Notes: generated by a model not told the origin, from the sequence alone. A stretch of 64,000 nucleotides of DNA from Laedolimicola ammoniilytica (GCF_025567165.1 NZ_JAOQKC010000014.1:24194-88193); one strand, 5' to 3'. Shown: positions 33,748 through 42,151, numbered from the stretch's first letter. A program made the numbers and translations.

Positions 33748-34224
33748 ATGACAGCAGACGAAAAATACATGAAAGAGGCCCTGCGGCAGGCAAAAAAGGC
33801 TGAGGCACTTCTGGAAGTGCCCATCGGCTGTGTCATTGTCCAGAATGACAAAATCATTGCCAGAGGCTATAATCGAAGAAATACAGACAAAAATACTTTG
33901 TCCCACGCGGAGCTGAACGCCATCCGCAAGGCCAGCAAAAAGACCGGCGACTGGCGGCTGGAGGACTGCACCATGTACATCACCCTGGAACCCTGCCAGA
34001 TGTGCGCCGGGGCCATCGTCCAGGCCCGGATGGGCCGGGTGGTTATCGGGGCCATGAATCCGAAGGCGGGCTGCGCCGGTTCCATCCTGAACCTCCTGGA
34101 AATGTCCGAATTCAACCATCAGGTAAATGTGGAGCGGGGCGTACTGGAGGAAGAATGCAGCGCCATGCTCAGCGAATTTTTTAAAAAACTCCGTAAACAG
34201 AAGAAGCAGGTGAAGAAGGTATAG
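33748..34224 (+). CDS. tadA: tRNA adenosine(34) deaminase
   Basis: Converts A34 to inosine in tRNA-Arg(ACG). 158 residues. The zinc-dependent deaminase motif is intact: HAELNAI near residue 52 (His ligand and catalytic Glu) and PCQMCAGAI near residue 83 (two Cys ligands). EVPIGCVIV and YNRRNTDKNTLSHAEL fit bacterial TadA. The C-terminus is rich in Lys. It is followed by the SRP RNA gene. This tadA is unrelated to the pilus tad genes. Confidence 0.95.
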   Translation: MTADEKYMKEALRQAKKAEALLEVPIGCVIVQNDKIIARGYNRRNTDKNTLSHAELNAIRKASKKTGDWRLEDCTMYITLEPCQMCAGAIVQARMGRVVIGAMNPKAGCAGSILNLLEMSEFNHQVNVERGVLEEECSAMLSEFFKKLRKQKKQVKKV

Positions 34225-34336
34225 CGGTTCACACGTCACTGTCCCGCAAAGAGTTTTGGCATGTATATACCAGAAGCCCGAGTTATGAAAACGCAAAATG
34301 ATGCTTTTAGTATAAATTCTGTGCATCGCGGCGGTT

Positions 34337-34362
34337 TTTTGTTCCTGTGAACAGGAACAAAA
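34337..34362. repeat. Perfect 12-bp-arm palindrome upstream of SRP RNA promoter
   Basis: TTTTGTTCCTGT-GA-ACAGGAACAAAA is perfectly symmetric and ends only a few bases before the -35 box at 34366. Neither strand has a T run beyond the stem, so it is not an ordinary terminator; an operator or a transcript-end hairpin for tadA are options. Confidence 0.7.
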
Positions 34363-34365
34363 GCG

Positions 34366-34394
34366 TTGACAAAGCCGGGAATTAAAGCTATACT
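34366..34394 (+). promoter_or_regulatory. Consensus promoter of SRP RNA
   Basis: TTGACA at 34366-34371 and TATACT at 34389-34394 with exactly 17 bases between. Confidence 0.85.
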
Positions 34395-34438
34395 GAGAAA
34401 GATCGTCTGATCGGCGATCCCAAATATGTCATAAAGCT

Positions 34439-34705
34439 TCCGCGCAGCCGGGGAATTAGCGGTTCCCTGTACCTGCAATCCGCTACAGCAGGGGTGATGT
34501 TCTGCCTCGGACTTTATGGAGCAGTATGCAGCCCTTTGCAAGCAGCATAGACGCCTGGGTCTTGCGCAACAGGAATCTGTGAACCGAGTCAGGTCAGGAA
34601 TGGAGCAGCTCTAAGCAGAACCTCCTGTGTGCCGCGAGGTCGCCTGGGCCGAGCCGGCTACAGAGGTAACGGTACTGTTTCAGGGTTCAAAGCAGAACGC
34701 GCGGA
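34439..34705 (+). ncRNA. ffs: Signal recognition particle RNA, large (Alu-containing) type
   Basis: About 267 nucleotides. TCCGCGC at 34439-34445 pairs with GCGCGGA at 34699-34705 to close the molecule. The S-domain signature GTCAGGTCAGGAATGGAGC (34588-34606) with its GGAA tetraloop is the Ffh-binding hairpin. The 5' part (GTTCCCTGTACCTGCAATCC near 34461) matches the Alu domain of Bacillus/Clostridium SRP RNAs. A consensus promoter lies upstream and a terminator downstream. The RNA scaffolds Ffh for membrane targeting. Ends are estimated from the closing stem. Confidence 0.88.
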
Positions 34706-34727
34706 TTTAAAAATAAGAAGCAGACAA

Positions 34728-34758
34728 AGCAATCGTATGAAAGCATACGGTTGTTTTT
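34728..34758 (+). terminator. SRP RNA terminator
   Basis: CAATCGTATG pairs with CATACGGTTG around AAAG, followed by a run of seven T. Confidence 0.9.
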
Positions 34759-34815
34759 TTGTGCGGAAAAATACTTATTGATAAAATTAATACCGGAGAA
34801 CTGTGAAATTGGGTC

Positions 34816-34844
34816 TTGAAAAATACCCCAAGGGGGTATATAAT
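34816..34844 (+). promoter_or_regulatory. csoR-copA promoter with embedded CsoR operator
   Basis: TTGAAA at 34816-34821 and TATAAT at 34839-34844 are 17 bases apart. The spacer is almost filled by ATACCCCAAGGGGGTAT (34823-34839), the G/C-tract palindrome bound by CsoR repressors. Apo-CsoR would block polymerase directly; copper binding would release it. Confidence 0.88.
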
Positions 34845-34879
34845 GAACGGGAAACAGGGAAAGAGTAAGAGGTAATTGA

Positions 34880-35191
34880 ATGGAAGAAAAGAAAGAATGC
34901 TGCTGTTGCAGCCATAAAACCAAAGAGCGTACCGAAAAAGAATACAGGGATCTCCTGAACCGCTTGAGCCGTATCGAGGGCCAGGTCCGGGGCATCCGCA
35001 AAATGGTGGAGACCGACTGCTACTGTACCGACATCCTGGTGCAGGTATCCGCCGTCAACGCGGCCCTGAACAGCTTCAATAAAGTGCTGCTGGCCAACCA
35101 TATCCGCACCTGCGTAGCCGAGGATATCCGGGAAGGCAAGGACGAGACCATAGACGAGCTGGTAACTGTATTACAGAAGCTGATGCGGTAA
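34880..35191 (+). CDS. csoR: CsoR family copper-sensing repressor
   Basis: 103-residue helical repressor. LNRLSRIEGQVRGIRKMV is the family signature, and the Cys-His-Cys copper site is visible as Cys in VETDCYCTDIL, His in LANHIRTCV and the Cys after it. The N-terminus has an extra CCCCSH cluster that may add metal-binding capacity. It is expressed from a promoter that contains its own operator and is followed after 85 bases by copA. Confidence 0.93.
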   Translation: MEEKKECCCCSHKTKERTEKEYRDLLNRLSRIEGQVRGIRKMVETDCYCTDILVQVSAVNAALNSFNKVLLANHIRTCVAEDIREGKDETIDELVTVLQKLMR

Positions 35192-35276
35192 GGAACAGAC
35201 AAGATGGAAAAAAGTCTGTCCACCCATTTTCCGGAAAAGGCAGGAAAACGGCGGCAGAAAAGAGGAGGCATAGATT

Positions 35277-37805
35277 ATGAAACAATACAACGTAACGGGT
35301 ATGAGCTGTGCAGCCTGCAGCGCCCGCGTGGAAAAAGCGGTGAATAAAGTACCGGGCGTCACAGCCTGCTCGGTCAGCCTTTTGACCAACTCCATGGGAG
35401 TAGAAGGTACTGCGGAGCCGTCCGTCATTATCGCGGCGGTGGAGGCAGCCGGATACGGCGCTTCGGAAAAAGGTGCGGAGAACAGCAGCGCGAAAGTGTC
35501 CGCCGCAGCTGACGATGATTTCCTGAAGGACACCGAGACCCCGAAGATTCGAAGAAGACTGCTCGCGTCGCTGATCTTCCTGGCGCCGCTGATGTACCTG
35601 TCTATGGGCCATATGATGTGGGGCTGGCCGGTACCCGGCTTTATGGAGGGCAATCACGTGGCCATGGGACTGGCCCAGCTTCTTCTGACCGTCATCGTCA
35701 TGGTGATTAATCAGAAGTTCTTTATCAGCGGCTTCAAGGGCCTGCTTCACGGCGCGCCCAATATGGACACTCTGGTAGCATTGGGCTCCGGCGCGTCCTT
35801 CGGCTACAGCACCTATGCGCTGTTCGCCATGACCGTAGCCCAGGTCCATATGGATATGGACGCTGTCATGGCCTACATGCATGAGTTCTATTTCGAGTCC
35901 GCGGCCATGATTCTGACCCTGATTACCGTGGGAAAGATGCTGGAGGCCCATTCCAAGGGCAAGACCACAGACGCCCTGAAGGGTCTGATGAAGCTGGCCC
36001 CGAAGACGGCGGTGCTGGTGCGGGACGGCGCGGAAGTGGAAGTACCCATCGGCCAGGTACGAAAAGGCGATGTCTTTGTGGTAAGACCCGGTGAAAATAT
36101 ACCTGTGGACGGTATTGTCCTGGAGGGCAGCAGCGCAGTGAACGAATCCGCCCTGACCGGCGAGAGCATTCCGGTGGATAAAAATGTGGGCGACGCCGTA
36201 TCCGCGGCGACCCTGAATCAGTCTGGCTTCATCCGCTGCGAGGCCACCCGTGTGGGCGAAGACACCACCCTATCCCAGATCATCCAGATGGTCAGTGACG
36301 CGGCAGCCACAAAAGCGCCCATCGCGAAGATTGCGGACCGGGTATCCGGCGTCTTCGTACCGGCAGTTATCAGCATCGCGGCCATGACCATCATCATCTG
36401 GCTGCTGGCAGGCGAGAGCATAGGCTTTGCGCTGGCACGCGGAATCTCCGTGCTGGTTATCAGCTGCCCCTGCGCCCTGGGATTGGCGACACCCGTAGCC
36501 ATCATGGTAGGAAATGGTATGGGCGCGAAAAACGGCATCATGTTTAAGACCGCCGCTTCTCTGGAAGCTACCGGCAAGACCCAGATCGTAGCATTAGATA
36601 AGACCGGAACCATCACCAGCGGCGAACCTAAGATTACGGACATTCTCCCGACGGAGGGTGTCCAGGAGGCAGAGCTTCTGAAGCTGGCCTATACATTGGA
36701 GAAAAAGAGCGAGCACCCGCTGGCCCGGGCCATCCTGGAGACCGGCAGGGAGCGCGGCGCAGACGATACTCTGGAGGTGGCAGATTTCCAGGCAGTACCG
36801 GGCGGCGGCCTGACCGGAAAACTGGACGGCACAGTTCTGACCGGCGGCAACCTGAAATATATCAGCGAGACCGCAGAGGTCTCCGACGCAGTTCGCAAGC
36901 AGTCAGAAAGATTGGCTGAGGACGGTAAGACCCCGCTGTTCTTCGCAAAAGACGGCAAGCTCATCGGCATCATTGCGGTAGCCGATGTCATCAAAGAGGA
37001 CAGCCCCCAGGCAGTCCGTGAGCTGCAGGGCATGGGCATCCATGTAGTGATGCTGACCGGAGACAATGAGCGCACCGCCAAAGCCATTGGCCGTCAGGCC
37101 GGTGTGGATGAGGTCATCGCCGGAGTCCTGCCCGAGGGCAAGGAGAGCGTCATCCGGAATCTGAAGAAGAAGGGCAAAGTAGCCATGGTCGGCGACGGCA
37201 TCAACGATGCCCCGGCCCTAACCCGCGCCGATATGGGCATCGCCATCGGAGCCGGTACGGATATCGCCATCGACGCCGCGGACGTAGTGTTGATGAAGAG
37301 CCGATTAAGCGACGTGCCCGCGGCCATCAGGCTCAGCCGCGCCACCTTACGGAACATCCACGAGAACCTGTTCTGGGCATTTTTCTACAATGTCATCGGA
37401 ATTCCGCTGGCAGCAGGCGTGTGGATTCCGCTTTTCGGCTGGAAACTGAACCCCATGTTCGGCGCAGCGGCCATGAGCCTGTCCAGCTTCTGTGTAGTCA
37501 CAAACGCCCTGCGTCTGAACCTGTTCAAGATGCATGACGCGAGTAAAGATAAAAAAATCAAGGCAAAGGCCGATCATAAGAAGGAGGAAACAACTATGAC
37601 AAAGACCATGAAAATCGAAGGTATGATGTGCGGACACTGCGAGGCTGCCGTAAAGAAAGCCCTGGAGGCAGTTGCAGGCGTAGAAGCAGCCGAGGTAAGC
37701 CACGAGGCCGGAACCGCGGTAGTTACACTGACCGCAGAGGTAGCCGACGATGTCCTGAAGAACGCCGTTGAAGCGAAAGACTACAAGGTAACCGACATCC
37801 AGTAA
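35277..37805 (+). CDS. copA: Copper-exporting P1B-type ATPase with N- and C-terminal HMA domains
   Basis: Membrane pump exporting Cu(I), 842 residues. The N-terminal HMA domain has GMSCAACSARVEKA (CxxC); the metal channel motif CPC is in ISCPCALGLATPVAI near residue 400; the phosphorylation site is DKTGTITSG near residue 440; MVGDGINDAPAL near residue 640 is the hinge. An HP motif appears in KKSEHPLARAI. A second HMA domain, GMMCGHCEAAVKKA, ends the protein after a Lys-rich linker (DKKIKAKADHKK). A C-terminal HMA is uncommon, and an internal ribosome site in the linker suggests that domain is also made alone. Confidence 0.95.
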   Translation: MKQYNVTGMSCAACSARVEKAVNKVPGVTACSVSLLTNSMGVEGTAEPSVIIAAVEAAGYGASEKGAENSSAKVSAAADDDFLKDTETPKIRRRLLASLIFLAPLMYLSMGHMMWGWPVPGFMEGNHVAMGLAQLLLTVIVMVINQKFFISGFKGLLHGAPNMDTLVALGSGASFGYSTYALFAMTVAQVHMDMDAVMAYMHEFYFESAAMILTLITVGKMLEAHSKGKTTDALKGLMKLAPKTAVLVRDGAEVEVPIGQVRKGDVFVVRPGENIPVDGIVLEGSSAVNESALTGESIPVDKNVGDAVSAATLNQSGFIRCEATRVGEDTTLSQIIQMVSDAAATKAPIAKIADRVSGVFVPAVISIAAMTIIIWLLAGESIGFALARGISVLVISCPCALGLATPVAIMVGNGMGAKNGIMFKTAASLEATGKTQIVALDKTGTITSGEPKITDILPTEGVQEAELLKLAYTLEKKSEHPLARAILETGRERGADDTLEVADFQAVPGGGLTGKLDGTVLTGGNLKYISETAEVSDAVRKQSERLAEDGKTPLFFAKDGKLIGIIAVADVIKEDSPQAVRELQGMGIHVVMLTGDNERTAKAIGRQAGVDEVIAGVLPEGKESVIRNLKKKGKVAMVGDGINDAPALTRADMGIAIGAGTDIAIDAADVVLMKSRLSDVPAAIRLSRATLRNIHENLFWAFFYNVIGIPLAAGVWIPLFGWKLNPMFGAAAMSLSSFCVVTNALRLNLFKMHDASKDKKIKAKADHKKEETTMTKTMKIEGMMCGHCEAAVKKALEAVAGVEAAEVSHEAGTAVVTLTAEVADDVLKNAVEAKDYKVTDIQ
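37596..37805 (+). CDS. Putative stand-alone copper chaperone from internal start within copA
   Basis: Inside copA, AAGGAGG at 37581-37587 lies eight bases before an in-frame ATG at 37596. Initiation there would give a 69-residue HMA protein starting MTKTMKIEGMMCGHCEAAV, just the size and sequence type of CopZ, which hands Cu(I) to CopA. The site is as good as any in the window and sits exactly at the domain junction. Either copZ was fused to copA by loss of a stop while keeping its start, or both products are made. Confidence 0.6.
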   Translation: MTKTMKIEGMMCGHCEAAVKKALEAVAGVEAAEVSHEAGTAVVTLTAEVADDVLKNAVEAKDYKVTDIQ

Positions 37806-37822
37806 AACGCCGATGTCGTCCC

Positions 37823-37916
37823 CAGACGAAAGGCAGGTGCCCGCAAACTTTTTTCACCACGGTGTCCGAGAAACGTCCGAACACCTCGAAAAAATTTTGC
37901 GGGCACCGTCCGTCTT
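37823..37916. repeat. Long imperfect hairpin between copA and TSCPD gene
   Basis: GGTGCCCGCAAA (37836-37847) pairs with TTTGCGGGCACC (37896-37907); the pairing continues inward as TTTTTTC/GAAAAAA with one mismatch, making about 20 bp, and outward as AGACG/CGTCT. An inner GGTGT/ACACC pair occupies the loop. The run of T or A on both arms would suit a bidirectional terminator, but the T run is not at the usual place. Confidence 0.65.
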
Positions 37917-37923
37917 AGACACA

Positions 37924-37952
37924 TTGCCGTTTTCTCACTTACATGCTATAAT
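37924..37952 (+). promoter_or_regulatory. Promoter of TSCPD-domain gene
   Basis: TTGCCG at 37924-37929 and TATAAT at 37947-37952, 17 bases apart. Confidence 0.75.
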
Positions 37953-37994
37953 GAGAATCTGTATCAAGTAAGACGATAAAAGGAGCTATGAAAA

Positions 37995-38258
37995 ATGGAA
38001 TACATCTATAAAACAAAAGGCACCTGTTCTTCCAAGATCCGCCTGGACATCAACGACGGCGTAGTCACCAACGTGGTCTTCACCGGCGGCTGCGACGGCA
38101 ACCTGAAAGCCATCCCCCGCCTGGTGGACGGCATGACCGTGGAGCAGATCGAGGAGAAATGCAAAGGCATCCACTGCGGCTTCAAGTCCACATCCTGCGC
38201 CGACCAGCTGGCCTGCGCGGCCAGAGAGGCTTACGAAGCAGAGAAGAAGCAGAAATAA
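37995..38258 (+). CDS. TSCPD domain protein (TIGR03905 type)
   Basis: 87-residue soluble protein of the small TSCPD family, related to the C-terminal piece of B12-dependent ribonucleotide reductase. Cys residues are regularly placed: GTCSSKI near residue 10, GGCDGN near residue 33, IHCGFKSTSCADQLAC near residues 60-75. The pattern suggests metal or cluster binding, but the role is not known. It has its own promoter and terminator. Confidence 0.85.
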   Translation: MEYIYKTKGTCSSKIRLDINDGVVTNVVFTGGCDGNLKAIPRLVDGMTVEQIEEKCKGIHCGFKSTSCADQLACAAREAYEAEKKQK

Positions 38259-38276
38259 GAACAAAGACACATTCCG

Positions 38277-38318
38277 GGAAAAGCCGACACAAGAAGTGCG
38301 GCTTTTCCTTTTGTTTTT
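38277..38318 (+). terminator. Terminator after TSCPD gene
   Basis: GGAAAAGCCG at 38277-38286 pairs with CGGCTTTTCC at 38299-38308, followed by TTTTGTTTTT. Confidence 0.92.
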
Positions 38319-38352
38319 CCGGAAATTTTGCAAAGAAATTTGGTTTTGGGAA

Positions 38353-38381
38353 TTGTAAAGTCATTTTATATGGAATATACT
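38353..38381 (+). promoter_or_regulatory. Promoter of GNAT gene 38424
   Basis: TTGTAA at 38353-38358 and TATACT at 38376-38381, spacing 17. It lies after an in-frame ATG at 38370, so that ATG cannot be the start of the main product. Confidence 0.7.
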
Positions 38382-38423
38382 TTGGATAATACGGAAAAAT
38401 CCAGAGAGAAAAGAGTGAACAGT

Positions 38424-39026
38424 ATGGCAGAGACAGAGCTTCGGATCCGCCGGGCGACACTGGCAGACGCGGAAAGTATTTTGGATATCTACAGACCTTA
38501 CGTGGAGGAAACCGTCATTACCTTTGAGTATCTGGTACCGAGCCTGGAGGAGTTTCGGGAGCGCATCGCCCATACCCTTGAGAAATATCCCTGCATCGTG
38601 GCGGAGCGGGACAGCGGGATCGTGGGTTACGCCTGCACCGGTGTGTTCAAGGACCGGGCGGCCTACGACTGGGGCGTGGAGACGACTATCTATGTGAAGA
38701 AGGACTGCAAGCGGGGCGGTATCGGTAGGAAATTGTATACAGCATTGGAAAAGGTATCGGCGGCCCAGCATATCCTGAACCTGAACGCCTGCATCGGCTA
38801 TCCGGAGGTGGAGGACGAGTATCTGACCCGGGACAGCGCACATTTTCACGAGCATCTGGGCTACCGGCTGGTGGGAGAGTTCCACAAGTGCGGGTACAAG
38901 TTCGGCCGCTGGTACGATATGATCTGGATGGAGAAACTGATCGGCGATCACACGGTGGAGCCGAAGCCGGTGGTACCGTTTCCGGAGTTGGACGAGCTGA
39001 CGCTGCATAAGTGCGGCATCGAATAG
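38424..39026 (+). CDS. GNAT N-acetyltransferase, phosphinothricin/methionine-sulfone acetyltransferase-like
   Basis: Acetyl-CoA dependent acetyltransferase, 200 residues from the ATG at 38424. The start LRIRRATLADAESILDIY, then VEETVITFEY, and the acyl-CoA loop CKRGGIGRKLYTAL near residue 95 (R/QxxGxG/A) are typical of the Pat/YncA group, as is NACIGYPEVEDEYL. Members acetylate amino-acid analogues such as methionine sulfoximine. The C-terminal tail after WMEKLIGDH is about 30 residues longer than usual. A second GNAT gene follows after 14 bases. Confidence 0.88.
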   Translation: MAETELRIRRATLADAESILDIYRPYVEETVITFEYLVPSLEEFRERIAHTLEKYPCIVAERDSGIVGYACTGVFKDRAAYDWGVETTIYVKKDCKRGGIGRKLYTALEKVSAAQHILNLNACIGYPEVEDEYLTRDSAHFHEHLGYRLVGEFHKCGYKFGRWYDMIWMEKLIGDHTVEPKPVVPFPELDELTLHKCGIE

Positions 39027-39040
39027 GAGATGAATTTACA

Positions 39041-39532
39041 ATGATCAGACATGCGGAAATACAGGATTTAACGGCCATCGAGGCCGTATACGCCCACGCG
39101 CGGAAATTCATGGAGGAGACCGGCAACCCGAACCAGTGGGGCAAGAACCACCCGCCCAGGGCGACGCTGGAGAACGCGATCGCGGCTCGGAAGCTCTATG
39201 CGCTGGAGGAGGACGGACAGATTCACGGATCCTTCTACTTCGCTATCGAAGAGGAACCCAATTATCGGAAGATTGACGACGGATCCTGGCTGTCCGATGT
39301 GCCCTATGGCGTGATTCATATGGTGGCCAGCGACGGCACGCTTCATGGATTTTTACAGCAGATCGTGGCTTTTTGTGAGCAACAGACGAAGCATCTGCGC
39401 ATTGACACGCACCATGACAACAAGGTCATGCAGCACGTGATCGCCAAGAACGGCTTCAGCCGCCGGGGCATCATTTATCTGGTAAATGAGGACGGTTCCG
39501 CCCGCATTGCCTATGAGAAGCTGGGAGAATAA
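39041..39532 (+). CDS. GNAT family N-acetyltransferase
   Basis: 163-residue acetyltransferase-fold protein. The start MIRHAEIQDLTAIEAVY is typical of GNAT, and LRIDTHHDNKVMQHVIAKNG with FSRRGIIYL near the end matches the family C-terminal half. The usual central acetyl-CoA loop is replaced by MVASDGTLHGFLQQIV, as in many clostridial paralogues. The ATG at 39041 has AGGAG about 11 bases upstream. Substrate unknown; co-transcribed with the upstream GNAT gene. Confidence 0.85.
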   Translation: MIRHAEIQDLTAIEAVYAHARKFMEETGNPNQWGKNHPPRATLENAIAARKLYALEEDGQIHGSFYFAIEEEPNYRKIDDGSWLSDVPYGVIHMVASDGTLHGFLQQIVAFCEQQTKHLRIDTHHDNKVMQHVIAKNGFSRRGIIYLVNEDGSARIAYEKLGE

Positions 39533-39538
39533 GCGGCC

Positions 39539-41296
39539 ATGAAGCTTTTACTGACGGCGATCAACGCCAAATACATCCATTCCAACCTGGCAGTCTACAG
39601 CCTCCGGGCTTCCGCCGGATCCATCCGGGATCAGGTGGAGCTGGCCGAGTTCACGATTAATCACCGGACCGGGGAAATCCTGCGGGATATCTACCGGAAA
39701 AAGCCGGACGTGTTGTTCTTTTCCTGTTATATCTGGAATATGGTATATGTGACGGAGCTGACCGCCGAGTGCAAAAAGGTGATGCCGGGAGTGCCCATCT
39801 GGCTTGGCGGGCCGGAGGTATCCTACGACGCGGAGCAGTATCTCCGGGAGCACCCGGAGGTGGACGGGATTCTCTGCGGCGAGGGAGAAGAGAGTTTTCG
39901 GAGACTGGGAGAATGTTATGTAAATCACAAGGCGGACGTGGAGCATCTGTCGCAGATACCGGGGCTGGTGTTTCGAAGAAATCTGACTCGTCAAAAGAAA
40001 AACGAAGAAACAGTTCCGAGTTTTACAGAGCATTCAAACAAGAGTTATGTAAACTACGAAGCGGGAGCGTGGGAGGTAGAGCAGATTCAGACGAATCCCC
40101 CGGCTCCGCTGGTGGACCTCTCCACCCTCCCCTTCCCCTACCAGGAGCTGACCGATTTTGAAAACCGTATCATCTACTACGAATCCAGCCGCGGCTGCCC
40201 CTTTTCCTGCAGCTACTGCCTTTCTTCCATAGATAAGAGCGTGCGTTTCCGGAGTCTCGAACTGGTGCTGCCGGAGCTGCAGTTCTTCCTGGATCGGAAG
40301 GTGCCCCAGGTGAAATTCGTGGATCGCACCTTCAACTGCCGCAAGAGCCACGCCATGGCCATCTGGCGATACCTGCTGGAGCATGACAACGGCGTGACGA
40401 ATTTCCACTTTGAGATCGCGGCGGATTTGCTGGATGAGGACGAGCTTGCGCTTATCGCGCGGATGCGGCCGGGCCTGATTCAGTTGGAAATCGGCGTCCA
40501 GTCCACGAATCCACGGACTCTCGAAGCCATTTGCCGGAAGACAGACCTGGGCGGGCTGCGGGATGTGGTGGCGAAGGTACACGCAGGGAAAAATATCCAT
40601 CAGCATCTGGATCTGATCGCGGGCCTGCCCTTCGAGGATTACGAGAGCTTCGGGCGGTCCTTTAACGACGTCTACGCCATGCGGCCTGACCAGCTTCAGT
40701 TGGGCTTCCTGAAGGTCCTGAAGGGTTCCCGGATGCACCGGGAGGCGGAACAATACGGCATCGTCCGCCGGGCGCTGCCGCCCTATGAGGTCTTATGTAC
40801 GCCCTGGCTGGCCTTTTCTGACGTGCTGCGTCTGAAAATGGTGGAAGACATGGTGGAAAATTATTATAACAGCCACCAATTTGACGGGACTCTGGAAAAA
40901 TTGATGCCGAAGTTCCCGTCGCCCTTCGCGTTCTTTGAGCGGTTGGCGGAGTTTTACGAGGAACGGCACGCGGAGCAGCGAAAGCATTCCCGGGTGCAGC
41001 GGTATGAGTTGCTGCTGGCCTTCGCGCAGAAATCATTTCCGGAGGAGGAGCAGTCCTTCCGGCAGCTTCTGACCATCGACTACTATCTGCGGGAGCGGGC
41101 CAAGGCGCGGCCTTCCTTTGCGCCGGATCAGACGGCTTATAAAGAATCAATCACAGAGATTCTGAGGCAGACCGGGAAGCAGAATCATGTGGAGGCAGTG
41201 TCCGCAGAAGACGGACAAGTCAAATATCTGATTTTTGACTATGAAAATCGGGATCCGCTGACTTACGCTGCGAGGGTGACAGAATATAAAGGATAA
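39539..41296 (+). CDS. B12-binding-domain radical SAM protein (DUF4080 type)
   Basis: 585-residue protein. The N-terminal cobalamin-binding-like Rossmann domain covers residues 1-130 (LLLTAINAKYIHSNLAVYSL, WLGGPEVSYDAEQYL); the radical SAM domain has CxxxCxxC in SSRGCPFSCSYCLSS near residue 220 and continues to about residue 430; the C-terminal DUF4080-like part is rich in Lys, Glu and Phe. It lacks the canonical cobalamin His motif (DxHxxG), so cobalamin binding is unproven. It starts six bases after the GNAT gene. The reaction is unknown; related families carry out methylations or ring rearrangements. Confidence 0.85.
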   Translation: MKLLLTAINAKYIHSNLAVYSLRASAGSIRDQVELAEFTINHRTGEILRDIYRKKPDVLFFSCYIWNMVYVTELTAECKKVMPGVPIWLGGPEVSYDAEQYLREHPEVDGILCGEGEESFRRLGECYVNHKADVEHLSQIPGLVFRRNLTRQKKNEETVPSFTEHSNKSYVNYEAGAWEVEQIQTNPPAPLVDLSTLPFPYQELTDFENRIIYYESSRGCPFSCSYCLSSIDKSVRFRSLELVLPELQFFLDRKVPQVKFVDRTFNCRKSHAMAIWRYLLEHDNGVTNFHFEIAADLLDEDELALIARMRPGLIQLEIGVQSTNPRTLEAICRKTDLGGLRDVVAKVHAGKNIHQHLDLIAGLPFEDYESFGRSFNDVYAMRPDQLQLGFLKVLKGSRMHREAEQYGIVRRALPPYEVLCTPWLAFSDVLRLKMVEDMVENYYNSHQFDGTLEKLMPKFPSPFAFFERLAEFYEERHAEQRKHSRVQRYELLLAFAQKSFPEEEQSFRQLLTIDYYLRERAKARPSFAPDQTAYKESITEILRQTGKQNHVEAVSAEDGQVKYLIFDYENRDPLTYAARVTEYKG

Positions 41297-41437
41297 AAAA
41301 TCAGACGAAAACAGCGCAAACAGAAAGCCTGAATGAATTTTAGTGCTAAGATACAGAAACAAGGCGCAATCAGCCCAGACAAGGACAGAGTATGCGCGTG
41401 GTAGTGAATGATACAACAGAACGGAGAACATTCAACT

Positions 41438-42151
41438 ATGATAGAAAACTACATCGCCCTGGACCTGGAGACCACCGGCCTCCACCCCTCCGAGGACCGC
41501 ATCCTGGAAATTGGCGCGGTAAAAGTAGTGAACGGAGAAATCACGGATCGCTATGAGACCCTGGTGAACCCGGGCATGGCCATCAGCCACCGGATTCAGG
41601 CGCTGACCGGCATCAATGATGCCATGGCGGCCACAGGCAAAGACACGAAAACCGCGGTGACGGAGCTGATCGATTTCTGCGGTGACCTGCCGCTTCTGGG
41701 CCACAACATCCTCTTCGATTACAGCTTTGTGAAGAAAAACGCGGTCAATTTAGGGCTCACCTTCGAAAAGGACGGCGTGGACACCCTGAAAATCGCCCGG
41801 GCGCTGCTGCCGGATCTGGAGCATAAAAACCTGCCCTATCTGTGCGGCTATTACCAGATTACCCAGGAACGGGCCCATCGGGCCTCCGATGACGCCTGCG
41901 CGGCCATGGAGCTCTACAGGCGGCTGGCGGCAGAATTCCCGGACAGTCCGGAAGAGCTTTTCGCGCCCAGACCCCTGATTTGCAAGGTAAAAAAACAGGG
42001 TCCGATTACACCTGCGCAAAAAGGATACTTGAATGATCTGATAAAATATCATAAAATAAACTTAAGTGTGCAGATTGACACACTGACCAAGAACGAAGCG
42101 TCAAGAATCATAGATAAGATTATTTCCGGGTATGGGAGGATTGTAAGATGA
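41438..42151 (+). CDS. DEDDh 3'-5' exonuclease (DnaQ/PolC-epsilon-like)
   Basis: 237-residue exonuclease. The metal-binding motifs are ExoI YIALDLETTGLHP near residue 5, ExoII HNILFDYSFV near residue 90 and ExoIII HRASDDACAAMELY near residue 150, making the DEDDh set. It resembles the proofreading domain of PolC or stand-alone DnaQ-type proteins. A C-terminal extension of about 60 residues follows (KKQGPITPAQKGYLNDL), a DNA-binding-like segment. The ATG at 41438 is preferred over one at 41408 because GGAG precedes it. Its stop overlaps a small membrane gene. Confidence 0.9.
   Translation: MIENYIALDLETTGLHPSEDRILEIGAVKVVNGEITDRYETLVNPGMAISHRIQALTGINDAMAATGKDTKTAVTELIDFCGDLPLLGHNILFDYSFVKKNAVNLGLTFEKDGVDTLKIARALLPDLEHKNLPYLCGYYQITQERAHRASDDACAAMELYRRLAAEFPDSPEELFAPRPLICKVKKQGPITPAQKGYLNDLIKYHKINLSVQIDTLTKNEASRIIDKIISGYGRIVR

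Noticed and set aside
38328..38423. N-terminal extension of the GNAT protein from 38328 or 38370
   Set aside because: A good promoter (38353-38381) lies within it, so transcription starts downstream.
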